Of a stretch of 64,000 nucleotides of DNA, positions 20,535-32,022 are shown piece by piece. Origin of the DNA: Endomychus coccineus (Eukaryota; Arthropoda; Insecta; Coleoptera; Endomychidae). Under the pieces are notes generated by a model, which worked only from the letters and a program-made list of their open reading frames with translations, ran no database searches and was not told where the DNA came from. The translations under genes were made by a program, and so were the position numbers. Numbering within the stretch: the stretch's first letter is position 1; every line of letters begins with the position of its first letter. The stretch covers positions 159,128,388 through 159,192,387 of the forward strand of contig OY294068.1 of NCBI GenBank assembly GCA_958510875.1, read 5' to 3'.

Positions 20535-21054
20535 AACGATCTTTCGGCTGTCACGGCTTTTATATGTTTTCCGAGGTTCTCGACAGGTCTGCTCCACCAA
20601 ATCCTTATTTTTGTGCCCCGAACAATGGTTAAAAGTGACGCTACTTTTTAGATCTAAAATTCGCGCTCATGAAATCACACCAGTTCTTCCCAGCGGAGTA
20701 AACAAGTGTTATCGGAGTTTTTAGGTTGTTCGCCCTTTTTATACATAAGGCTACACAAAGTTTGGTGTCTTAACTGGCCAGACCCCTGTTTTTGCAACAT
20801 ACTTTATCGGAATGAAATGCAATTTTGAACGGGCATGAATTAAATTCATCTATTTGAATAATTATACTTATTTGAAATTACGGAGATTTAGAAAAGTGGC
20901 AATCACGGAATACACATTCGGAATTCATTCATATCTATTGAAATAATGAACTGTTCAAACTGAAATTACATGTAACATCCGTATTTATTGCCTGATCTAA
21001 ATTAAATAATCTTTCGAAATTTAAGCTTCGTTGCAATGCAGACGATATTTTCAT
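20535..21054. other. No recognisable feature
   Basis: The 19.2-21.0-kb region as a whole, with its two repeat types and somewhat higher G+C blocks, could be a non-coding part of an unidentified element, but I see no termini. Confidence 0.35.
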
Positions 21055-22730
21055 TTATATAACCATGAAAACCTATGAAGAACTTATCAAAGAGCTGCGA
21101 CACATAGTACATAATCTTACAAGATGGATGTCAATGCATGGTTTCTGAAATAGCTTCAGAGAAAGCAGCTATATTTTTTTTCACCAGAAAGCGAATAAAA
21201 GCAGAAGCAACCATTACCTTCAATGGACTGACAATCCCCAAAGTCAACAATTGTAGATACTTGGGTATGATTCTGGATAAGAAACTTCTGTAGTTAAAAT
21301 ACGTAACACATATATTAAATAAAAATGTGAGAAGGGCATCCTTAAATGCACCACAAAGAAGCATTGGGGTGCTGATATTAAAATATCATTTTCTACCGTG
21401 TATATGTTCGCTCGATACTAGACTAGGGCTGCACACTATATGGTTCTGCATCGGTAACAAACTTAAGGCATATTGATCGCATCCAGAATAGGTGCATCAA
21501 AGTCTGCTTCGTTGTCATGAGATCTTCACCTATAGCTGCTTTATTAGCAAGAGGCACAGGAACTTTCAATAACATTAAGGCGAGAGTTGCTTTGCCAAAA
21601 ATATATAATGAAAAACTTTATTTTTCGACAATCATCAAATTACTCCCAAACTTTGGAATTCAACAGCAAACGCTCTCACAAAATCTTATTGGGATGAAAA
21701 GAGGAACTCACTATTACGCTCAACGTTCTCTTCACTTGAAGAACAATTTAAAATAACCGACACACATAATAAATACCCCATCTTTTCTGTAGATTGCATT
21801 GTTCTTATGAATTGCCCTAGTGTATATTTTCCTGCATACACTGACCACGAAATGATGAGAAACAGTATCTTCAAAAGTGTCTTGGTTGGATTATCAGATT
21901 CAATAGCCATATACAATGGCTCAAAAACATGTACAGGAGTAGGCTGTGCCTGGTCACTGAATACTATAAATAACCGCATGAATCCTCGATATATACTGCA
22001 GAAGCAATATCGATACTAAAGGCTCTCGGATGGGCAAACTAGACTACCACAAGTAACTTAATAATAGCATCAGATTTAATGTCTGTACTTAAATCAATAA
22101 ATTGCGAAACTCGAAAACACTATAAAAATAAAATTGTGACCTATGCTATTAACATGTTTTGATTTGTATATTCGAGGTGTTAATATTAATTTAGCATGTG
22201 TGAATAGACTGAGTGGACAGTGCGACAAAAAAAAGCTATAAATTCAAGCCACCATAGATGTAGTCACACTAAACCACTGTCTGAGTCTAGCCAAACGCTA
22301 TAGTGACGACAAATGTAAGGAAGGCAAGGTACCTTTGTAAAAACTTCAAAAACCCATATACACTTTCATATCCAGATTATCCAAAAATCGCTACATATAT
22401 AAATTCGGGTGGATATAGCAGGAAATATCAAAATTATAATAACCAGACTCAAATTGAACCATGAAAGTTTCCCCTCACATTAAGGCAAAATTGGTATTAC
22501 AGAAAATTCAAATTCCTCTTGTGATAACAATTGGCGATCTTGATCACATATATTTTGGCTGTCTTTTACTCACAAGACCTGGGCATCATGTTTCCGACCA
22601 ACATCGTATCTTTTATAGATGGACCACTATGACTAATGCAAAGTGTTGTTCATCATATTCCCATCCAAGCGTGTATCATGAACTCCTGACCCTATGGCCG
22701 ACATCGAGAGTCCGGTGGCTTATGCCAAAT
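21055..22730 (+). pseudogene. I-clade-like LINE ORF2 remnant (RT end, RNase H, CCHC)
   Basis: In order on the plus strand: SEKAAIFFFTRKR and CRYLGMILDKKLL (end of the RT domain), then QRSIGVLILKY, then an RNase H-like stretch AIYNGSKTCTGVGCAW near 21900-21960 where the first catalytic Asp (YTDGS in relatives) is Asn, then IASDLMSVLKSI near 22070, and RLKLNHESFPSH near 22450 leading to a Cys/His segment with HIFWLSF. RNase H after RT, then a zinc knuckle, is the I-clade layout. Stops and shifts occur throughout. Confidence 0.75.
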
Positions 22731-24221
22731 TGAACTAAGGAGATGATGAGAGCTAAAATCGCCCGCAGCATGAGAATAACGACCATGTCATTAGCTGAGG
22801 GCTGTTACATGCTGAAGGGCATCATGTGCTCATTTCTGTCAAGCCCACTCCATCAACATCAACGATACACAATATAAATATAGTCGACATTTGTTGATAA
22901 AATAAAAGTTTATTCATTATACAAATGTAAATATATTTAATGTTTTAATTTTGATAGTGAAGATTTCATTTCTCAATGAAATAGTATTGATAAAATGCTA
23001 ATAATATGATTTTACTTTTTGGAAATGTTTTTTGTGAAAAAATAACTATTTAATACCACGAATTTCCATTTTTATCACAGTGAAATTTCACAAGATTTGC
23101 GGAAATTATAGGTAGTACTTCATAATTTTCATCAATGTCTCCTCCGATTACAACTTTGCGAACGACTGTAAACTTATTTAAGTTACAGTCTCATGGAGTA
23201 TCAACCGAAACGAAGATTTTGTACACAATGATTCAAGGTTGCCAATATTTTAAAAATGACCAATATTCAAATTAAAGTATATTCCGACAGATAAAAATTT
23301 ACTATCGCTCAAAATTTGGTAGAATTAATACTACAATATTCGAGAAATGGAGCTCAATTTGCAACAATTCTGGTCTTATGAAAAATTATTAATTGTCATT
23401 ATTCAATATTCATTTATACAATTTCGCAACCAAAATATTAAAATATTAACGTGCTTGCGATGTACTATCTAAAATCGCGTTGCATGACTATGTTTGCAAA
23501 CTATCTCCGATGACGGCATGGTGCATTTTTTATAAATTACGACCAATGGAATTATGAATTTCCTAAAAATAATTACAAAAAAACGATAACATGTGTAGAT
23601 GTTGATTGCAAATAATTGTATTGGTAAGTGTAAGGTGCCTTCAATTTTGCAACAATCTCCGACGTCGGCAATTCGATAAAATTTGCAATAAATTATTAGT
23701 TGCAATGTTATATCCATAAAAAAATTAACGTTACTTTAGATTTCATATCTAACTCTCTAGACGATTTGGAACGTTTTTTTAACTCGAAACTATTCAAGAA
23801 CATTATTTACAAACATAATGTTTCAAAATGTTCTACAAATTTTCACAACCAACCTGCAAAAATCATTATACATTGAATTCATCCCAGAGTCGGTGCCCTA
23901 GTATGTTTTCAACTCCTCTTGAGAAGACCAATAATATATCGGAATACACACATCAAAAGAATCTAAGGGTAAAGCATATTTTGGGATTGTTTGTTAATTC
24001 TCGGAGATCCACGTGGCATTATCGCGTTGCAGATCTTTATTTGTTATTCACACAATACTTTTTTATCATTTTGAACATCATGGCATGTATTCCTCTTTTT
24101 TCCGACGACTATTCATTTCCTTCATGTCGTTCCTTGTTTCATTCATCAGATCAAATCAGATGTTATCCGACCAGCGAATGGTAATTATTGAAAATTTTGA
24201 GTAGTGTTGTTTGTCTGAATT
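22731..24221. other. Unassigned; possible divergent duplication at 23490-23710
   Basis: Sequence at about 23492 (CAAACTATCTCCGATGACGGCAT) resembles that at about 23647 (CAACAATCTCCGACGTCGGCAA), with similar following bases, so a ~150-bp tandem duplication is possible. Nothing else recognised. The Tc1 left terminal repeat may lie in the right part but was not found. Confidence 0.35.
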
Positions 24222-25238
24222 ATGGAACGTAATCACCTTCAGAGAGACGTGCACTTAAGGGCCATTGGAATGCTTCAAGCTGGAATAACGGAGAGCGTTG
24301 TTGCCAATGAATTAGGGACTAGTACACTATAAGTCGTTTATGGATTCGTTATAATCAAACTGGTGATGTTAGAGAGCAACATACTGGCCGTACCAGAATA
24401 ACAACGGCGGCACAGGACAAATTTTCGAGAATTCAAGCTCTGAGAAATCCAACCCACACGGCAGGTCAACTAAGTTTGGAACTCAGAAACGCTCACTATA
24501 TACAGATAAATGACCCAACTGTGAGAAATAGACTACACGAGTCCAATTCACGTGCCAGGCGTCCATGGAGAGCTCCACCATTATCCAGAGGAAATCGCGA
24601 GGCCTGAATAGTCTGGGCTAGAAATCACATCGAATGGGGCGTGCAAGAATGGACTCCTGTGTTGTTTAGTGATGAATCGAGATTCGGTTTACGTCCAGAT
24701 ACTAGACGTACTCATGTATGGAGACAACCTGGAAATGTTTGGAGGCTTAGGACTGCACAGGAAGTTCACAGCTACCAAGGCGGAACGGTGATGGTTTGAG
24801 GTGGTATCAGCATTGGCGGAAGAAGAGACCTCGTATTGCTGGAGAGGTTTGTAAGTGCTCTTAGATATAAGGACCTGATATTAGAACTATTTGTCCGTAT
24901 GCAGCTGCAAGTAGGTGGAAACTCCATCTTCATGCATGACAATGCGCGCCCTCATACCGCCGCGATCGTAAGAGATTTTTTTGGATGAGAGTGGTATAAG
25001 TGTTTTGGATTGACCTGCTCAATCGCCAGACTTTAATCTGATTGAGCATGTGTGGGATTCACTTGGCAGAAGAATTTTAAGGCGTAACATTCTCTTCCAG
25101 ACACGAAATCAATTGTTCCATACTCTGGTTGAAGAATGGAATGCGATTGATCAGGAAAGCATCGATAACCTTATTCTCAGCTTACCAAATCGATGTAGGG
25201 CAATTTTGAACAATCGTGGTGGACACACTCTGTATTAG
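24222..25238 (+). pseudogene. Tc1-family (DD34E) transposase, nearly full length
   Basis: From ATG 24222 the protein starts MERNHLQRDVHLRAIGMLQA, a helix-turn-helix. A shift near 24330 leads to LWIRYNQTGDVREQHTGRTR (second helix-turn-helix and the GR-rich box). The catalytic residues are in VLFSDESRFGLRPD (Asp), FMHDNARPHTAA (Asp) and SPDFNLIEHVWDSLGRR (Glu), with 34 residues between the last two. The end is LNNRGGHTLY and TAG. Damage consists of three in-frame TGA codons (near 24604, 24796 and 25011), one early shift and one extra T in a T-run near 24975. Length ~335 residues is normal for the family. It is the best-preserved transposase here. Confidence 0.93.
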
Positions 25239-25790
25239 ACATTGACCAGTGACAATTTTTCTGTTCAGAATCCTAAATGCATTGAATTCGAATTTTTCAC
25301 TCTTTTCAGTTAGATTAAAGCTTTCAATTGATTTGAAAACTTTGAATGAAATTATAAATAAATTATCTGGCAAAAGAATATGTTCTACGTGGGTAACAAA
25401 AATTGTATCGAATTTCCCATTACCAAGTGAAGAAACCCTAAAAATATCGCTGACCCCTAAATTTTTTTGATGTGTGTATTATGGTCCTTTCCGTTGAAAT
25501 AGTATTGAAAGTATAGTCTGACTGCACTAGGTCATAATTTGGAAAATAACTATTGAATTTTACGAAAATAGTTCTTTCAAATGAATTATATTATGAATAA
25601 ATGTCACGTTATATGATGCAAATTTATCACCGTACTTTAATTGGAGGAGAAATTTGATTCCAAATTGAGTATGCTGTAATATTATTTGATCAATAGATTC
25701 GTTGGAAAATGATTAACTATCAATAGGTTGAAATGACGTAATTCCAAAACAGCAAAATTGAGCTTGGCATATCTTCGTGGATGGTAAATA
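25239..25790. other. No recognisable feature
   Basis: AT-rich spacer between two transposase remnants; no terminal repeat of either was located. Confidence 0.45.
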
Positions 25791-26465
25791 ATGACATTCC
25801 AGAAGAAGATTGAAGTAACAGGAAATGTAACGATTGATCCAGAAATATTCACTAGAAAAATTAGAGACATAACGAATATTTCACAATATTCTGTTGTTCG
25901 TATCATGAAAAAAAAAAATTTTTATCCCAAAAATATCGAAAAGTACAATCCTTGCATCCGGGAGATAATGTAAAAAGAGTAGATATTTGCAATTCGTATT
26001 CACAGCAGGTACAGGTGGATGCAATTTTTTTGCAGAACATAATATGAACTGATGAGGCATACATATAAGTAGCGCTGGCATTTTTATAAGAATAACCATA
26101 GATTTTGGAGCATTAATCCTCATCGAACCATTGGAACTCGTGATTTGAATGTTTGGTTGGTACTGTTGAGAAACAAAGAATTAGGTTACCAAATATTTCA
26201 GACTAATTTCGAAGATATTTAGAGATTGTACCAAATAAACTTGAAGATGCACTCGACGATATGGCGCTGAATGAAAGAATACGGCTACTTTCAACAGGAT
26301 GAAGCACCCGCTCATAATGCACGAACAGTCTCAACTTATTTCAACAATAAATTTCGGGAAAAGTGGATAGAAAATCATGGACCTGTCGCATGGGCACCGA
26401 GATCCCCAGACCTGTCCTCTCAGGACTATTTACTATGAGGTCTTCTCACAGATAGTATTTATTTG
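25791..26465 (+). pseudogene. Decayed Tc1/mariner-superfamily transposase (DUF4817-type), copy 2
   Basis: The open start (25791-25973) reads VTGNVTIDPEIFTRKIRDI and ISQYSVVRIMKKKNFYPK, a helix-turn-helix. Later fragments include WSINPHRTIGTRDLNVW, YGYFQQDEAPAHNARTVST (second catalytic Asp), and KWIENHGPVAWAPRSPDLSS then DYLL (third acidic residue). The first Asp block is gone. A minus-strand LINE tail cuts the coding region at about 26466, removing the C-terminus. Confidence 0.75.
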
Positions 26466-26478
26466 AATATCAGCAGGG

Positions 26479-26509
<31 letters not shown>

Positions 26510-26640
26510 TTATTTGCATCGGGAATAAATAAAGTAGATATAATAAACATAATAATGGGTTTAAGCATAGTATTCCGAGACAAACAAATAAAGAGAGGAA
26601 ACACAAAGCTTTCACTGTCCGTGTCATATCTCAATTATTT
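26466..26640 (-). mobile_element. LINE 3' end with (ATT)n tail
   Basis: On the minus strand, a short 3' UTR ends in TTTATTTATTCCCGATGCAA, AATAAATT and then nine ATT units (plus strand 26481-26508). No coding sequence remains. Confidence 0.6.
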
Positions 26641-26710
26641 ATCCATGTTTTAGCTGTGAGTCTCAACACTAAATCTTGGAAAATTACTGAATTTGAATGG
26701 GACACATATA

Positions 26711-27656
26711 CAGGGTGTCCTCGAACTGCGTGGTCAAAATGAAACCGGAGATTCTTTGATTCGAAAAAAAGTTTATGAGCTTTTTTACTTTTGCCTCAAG
26801 TGTCTTGTTTACCCCGTAGAGGGCTTCAAAATTGCAAAAATAATTTTGTTTTTTCGGTATAACTTGAGAACGTGATGAAGAACTTTTACAATATTCAGCA
26901 GGTGAGTTACTGTTAATAATGGCCATTTTTGAGAGTGGAGCACAGAGCCTTAGGGGCCATAAAAATGGCTCAAACTTGAGGATGTAACGGGAAAAGTGTC
27001 CAGAACTTTTTTGTGGTCGATTTAATTCACTCGATATTTTTTATGTAGATAGCTTATCTGATTTGAAAACTTTTCTTACTCTTAGAAAATTTTGATAAAA
27101 TCAACGGATTAGCTTGAAAAAATTAATTTTCGAGTCTCTGCAATTTTGGCTTACTAATTTTACTTGATTAAAATACCTTAGTTGCCTTTGCTTTTCTAAT
27201 GTCATTTCGGCATTTGAAGAATTTATTCTCAAATCTGTCAGTTTTTACTTTGCTTTCCGTAAAAATTTTATAAAATTATGGCTCAAAATTTCAAAAGTTT
27301 TCAAATTAGATAAGCTATCTACATAAAAAATATAGAGTGAATAACATTGACCACAAAAAAGTTCTGGACACTTTTCCCGTTACATCCTCAAGTTTGAGCC
27401 ATTTCTATGGTCTCTAAGGCTCTATGCTCCGCTCTAAAAAACGGCTATTATTGACAGTAACTCACCTGCCAAATATTGTAAAAGTTCTTCATCACGTTCT
27501 CAAGTTATACCGAAAAAACAAAATTATTTTTGCAATTTTGAAGCCCTCTACCGGCTAAACAAGACACTTGAGGCAAATGTAAAAAAGCTCATCAACTTTT
27601 TTTCGAATCAAAGAATCTTCGGTTTTATTTTGGCCACGCAGTTCGAGGACACCCTG
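26711..27656. mobile_element. 946-bp MITE with 365-bp terminal inverted repeats, TA target
   Basis: The ends CAGGGTGTCC and GGACACCCTG border TA on each side (26709-26710, 27657-27658). The arms 26711-27075 and 27292-27656 are close inverted copies of equal length with a ~216-bp unpaired centre. No coding region. The terminus and TA duplication point to mobilisation by a Tc1/mariner-superfamily transposase. Confidence 0.92.
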
Positions 27657-28290
27657 TATATTGAAGCCCACACATACATACTTATTTATATAGCAACACA
27701 TACTACATACATACATTAATGAAACATATATAGCTAGGTAAGAGTATGAATAAGTAGATGGACATATAATTATCTTGGCTTTTTACTTAAAGAAGGTATG
27801 TATGACTTGTCTCTGGTTACTTAGTAGAAAGGATTTAACCTTATTCCTATAATGTATTTCAGAGTTGGAATTGTTGAAGAGGGAGCTTTCTGGAATGAAG
27901 TTTATGAATCTTGGTCCTAGAAACGCAAGACATTTTGTACCCACTGTATAGACGAATCAATACAAAATTATGAAAATGCAATTCAAGGAATCTCAAATGT
28001 GCATATAAAAAATACTAAGTGGGGTTTGCAAAAACATTGTCAACATTGCATATAACAAAACGGAAGTCAGTTTGAACATTAACGTTAGTTCTTTTGAATG
28101 CCATGTGGTTTGGGTGCTCGTTTTGACAGGTTTTGTAGATGTTTATAGTTTTAAAATGTTTATCAGATTTAATAATTTATAATTTCTAAAATTATTAATA
28201 AATATGTATTCTGTCCTTTCGTTTCCCATTCTATTTAGATATTACTTGACTATAAAAATCGAATGATGATATCGGACTCGTCATATTATA
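27657..28290. other. No recognisable feature; CATA-rich at 27670-27720
   Basis: A short (CATA/TACA)-rich stretch follows the MITE; no gene seen. Confidence 0.45.
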
Positions 28291-28600
28291 TAACTTATAA
28301 AGTTGGAAATAAAACCTATAATTCACACTGAATAAACAATGAATGTTTTTAGTATCCATTATTGCTTACATATGTTTCACACACAGTATCATCATCTGAG
28401 CTAAGTTATAAACTTGGCTCAGTGTATAACTTAATTTTACTTAGTTTATACGAGTAATATTAAAGCAGTTTATATTTCAGCTCAGATGATGACACTGCAG
28501 TGTGTTTCAACACACATGTGTAAGCAATAGCGGATAGTAAAAACATTCATTGTTTATTTAGTGTAAATTAGTGGTTTTATTTCCATAACTTTATAAGTTA
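28291..28600. repeat. 310-bp palindromic element with GATGATGAC motif
   Basis: Arms of ~115-120 bp (TAACTTATAAAGTT ... ATCATCTGAGCT and its inverse AGCTCAGATGATGAC ... CTTTATAAGTTA) surround a ~75-bp centre. The GATGATGA with a following GTTTCAAC resembles the termini of Penelope-like elements, so this may be an isolated inverted pair of such termini. Confidence 0.8.
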
Positions 28601-29871
28601 AGAAAGAATGAATTTACACATTCTTAATGCCGAAAGTATTCAATATCACATTATATTTTGTTGAAATCAACAAAAAATCCTTTTTTCAAGGACACCATAG
28701 CCTACTATGGTTTCTATTTTGAAAAATTACAAGTTTATGTAGTAGTTTGAAAATGGTTAGCGCTAAAAAAATCCACCTGCGCCAATGGAGTTCTGTCAGA
28801 ATACTGCCCATATAAAGTATTACTTACATGGCGATAGTTCCAACATTAAACATGTCTCGAGATTGTTGAAATCCTGAAAATTCGAGTATTTGGCAAAGCG
28901 CCTTAACAAATGACAAGAGTCAAAATTCATAGGCATCCCCAAAAAAAGATCTATTGGAGATAACCTCTAAGGAGATCCAATTCGGTTCACCCTGTACCGT
29001 ACTACAGATCCTGACTGGTAGCCTGAATTTGAGCTACCTATATTATGTTTAGATTTGGAGAGATAATGCGAACAGGAATGAGATGTGGAGGAAATAGGTT
29101 CAAGACTTGTTAAGCTGCTATGATAAGACAGTGAAGTTTTCCTACAAAATTTTCGTTCATTATTGAAATTAAACCTACACAACTCCTATATTTATATACA
29201 TTTATACCTCGTGTATTTTCTTAGGAACAATACATTATTTGAAGGGTTTCTGTTTGCCGTTCTTGTGAATAGCTATTATAATTTTTGATGTGATGAGTTG
29301 GAAATTGTTATGCAAACGAGTTTTAGCCATCAAGTTATTTCAATAATTGGTATGTATAAAGAACATCAGAATAATAATCAATATAAATGAACCCATGACA
29401 TCTGGCTAGCCACCATTAATCATATGTTATGTATCATGAATATACAACAATTAGTAGAGTGGTATGAATAAGTAGCGTAACTTAACTAATCCATTAAAAG
29501 CTGAAACGTGCATTTTCATGCAGCATCCAGAGGTTTTCAGTGTTAATTACGAGATATAAAATGAACGCGGATATCTTTACGAGATTAATATGTCCGCGAA
29601 ATGCCCAGCGCAAAGCTGCATGGGATTACCATTCATTATGAAGTTGGCGGTGAACTTGTAATTGTAAATCTTGCAAAATGCAAATTCTAGAAATATTTTA
29701 TTAATTGAATGAATGTCTAAGAAGATATGTAGAGATCGTCGCACAGGTAAGACTACATCATCTATCATCCAAACTGGCTAAATATGTAAGATTACCGTAT
29801 CATGCTTAACAGCTGATCGTAACGTTTGATATTATCCCAGGCGTTTAAGGAGGAACATCGGATTTTTAACC
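28601..29871. other. Mostly unassigned; isolated TTAA-element terminus at ~28893
   Basis: GGCAAAGCGCCTTAA near 28893-28907 matches the end of the 12196-12773 element. Otherwise no feature; anonymous minus frames at 28967-29182 and 29577-29768. Confidence 0.4.
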
Positions 29872-30696
29872 GAATTTCGGCAAGTTCTAATGTTGGTCTA
29901 TTCTCATGTATTTTGACGCGCTGAAGAAGATGCTGTAGTTTAAATTTTGATTAACCCTGTGCTCGAAAAACTATGACCATTTTTTGAACCAAAAATATTT
30001 GAATTTTCTAATTTTTGCGAATTGTATGAAAAAATGTGTGGAACGAAAGTTGTTAGAAAACCTAATACGCCATTCTTAGCTCCGGTCCGAGTCGATTCGA
30101 GGTTGTAGGCCCAAGATAGGGCCTATTTAATGTGCACAATGAAAAATTGAGTATATGTCAGAGAGTTTCCGTTTTTTTCATGTTCTGTTCCGGTGGAAAG
30201 ATAGTATTTTTATTTGCTTTTCTCGGTTGTTGGTATTTCGAACTAGCCCATTTTTTCTAGCGAAAATCGTCCATTTTGAAAAATCCGTATTTTACAAATT
30301 CCAGACGATCTAAACCAATATCTAAAATTAAGGCATTTTGGTCCAAAGTTTGGCGCCATTTTGAAGATGTTCCTCCATCGAAAAATCCAAATTTGACATT
30401 AGGATTTTTTTATGGAATCTAAATTGCAGGTTCTTTTGAGTTTTCATAACGAGTATTTTAAGCCCAAGCAGATCGATTTGGGTTGAGTAGAAGTGGAGCT
30501 ATGCTAATAAAGGTGTTTGAGCCTCTAGAGATACAAATTTTGGGCCTATGGACAAAAACGAAAATTGGCCTTTTTTGGGTCCCAAAGGTAACCATAATAT
30601 TCATAGCACAGAGTTAGTACAAATGTGAACTACACCATCGTGTTCAGTGCGTCAAAATACATAAGAATGGACCAAAATTTGAACTTGCCGAAATTC
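29872..30696. mobile_element. ~825-bp inverted-repeat element starting GAATTTCGGCAAGTT
   Basis: 29872-29990 pairs in inverse orientation with about 30590-30696 (for example ATGTATTTTGACGC against GCGTCAAAATACAT). Homology stops abruptly at the outer GAATTTCGG. The centre is non-coding. A target duplication was not clear. An inner GGAGGAACATC at 29849 recurs inverted at 30364, hinting at an older or nested repeat. Confidence 0.75.
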
Positions 30697-30953
30697 AAAG
30701 AATGCCTTGACTACATGTGAACCATCATAGTTGGATTCTTTAGATATTATACGATGGTGACAAAATATGGAAGGGTTCATACTGTGAATACAATAAAAAC
30801 ACTATAAATAAGAAACAACCACCCCCTTTCAATAAAAATTTTAGTGGATATAAAAGTTTCTGATTCATGACATAATCTCGAGGACATGACTTCACATTGA
30901 TACAATCGGCATTTCGGCTCACCCAGTTTCCATCAATAGAATGCTGTTTTGTA

Positions 30954-32022
30954 CGAGGACAACTTGAAAAGTCCCTGAAAAATTAAACAAGAAATGATTT
31001 ATTTGGACAAAACTTATTTTATTTCTCAACATAATCTCTTTCTAGTCCGATACACTTCGTCTAGAGTTTTTCCAATTTTTCGATCACTTCCAAATAAAAC
31101 GATTTCAGTTATTTTTCAAAATAGGCGTTTGTTCCAACGATGAACTCATCGTTGTCCTGGTGGAAGAGCACTTTTTCTTTGCCAAATGTGTGGCCGCTTC
31201 CGCTCCTAATTGGCGTCAAATCGATCCAACAGCTCTGCATATTAGACGCCGGTGATCGTTTTGCCATTTTCGATGTTAACGATATGGACGATACCAAAAA
31301 ACTGTCGCCATTACTTTCTTGACCGATAAACCCACTTTGGTCTTTTTCGGCATCGATTCGACAAGACAAGTTCACTGTTTCGACTGTTCTTCGGTCTCTG
31401 GTGTGTTGTGATGGATCCATGTTTCATCCACGGTTACGAAACGGCGCAAAAAGTCCTTCTTATCGCGCTTGAACATCGCCAAACACTCCTTTGAAGTTGT
31501 CACACAATAGCTCTTGTTGTCAACAGATAGCAGATGCGGCACACATCTGGCAGATAGCTTTCTCATATCCAAAAATGTATGCAATCTCGAGCACCTTAAC
31601 TCGCCGATCGTCCAATATCATAGCATGGATTTTATCGACGATTTCTGGCGTTGTAACCTCGATTGGACGACCAGAACGTTTAGTGTGTTATTTGTGGTCG
31701 TACTACCACAACGAAAATCAGCAAACCACTTGTGAATCATTCCAATCGATGGTAACGAGACCCTATAATGTTTTACAAGCAATGCTTTGGTTTGCGTAAT
31801 GTTTTTTCCACGTAAGAAATAATATTTCATTCTCTTTTTTGCATGTTTACAAAAATCTTCAAGGTTGGTTGCTTTCAATGGGTATCAAAACAGAACTGAA
31901 TGACATATCAGTCTGAAAATTTCGATGAGTTCTAGTTATAGATGGTATATCACAAATGTCACATATGATTTTCGATTGTGGCGCCATCTGTCTTATTTTT
32001 GAGAGACTTTTCACCTTGCCCA
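30954..32022 (-). mobile_element. Mariner copy 2 with internal deletion
   Basis: The termini CGAGGACAACTTGAAAAGTC and GAGACTTTTCACCTTGCC lie next to TA. Minus-strand transposase blocks: YYFLRGKNITQTKALLVKHY and SIGMIHKWFADFRCG (helix-turn-helix), LDMRKLSARCVPHLL, VTVDETWIHHNTPE (first catalytic Asp), and KEKVLFHQDN (second Asp). The text then jumps directly to NAYFEK near the C-terminus. About 170-200 bp with the third Asp and the WLGGKRF block are deleted at ~31143. Total 1069 bp against the usual ~1280. Confidence 0.9.

Noticed and set aside
26481..26508. (AAT)9 as an independent microsatellite
   Set aside because: It is the tail of a minus-strand LINE 3' end.
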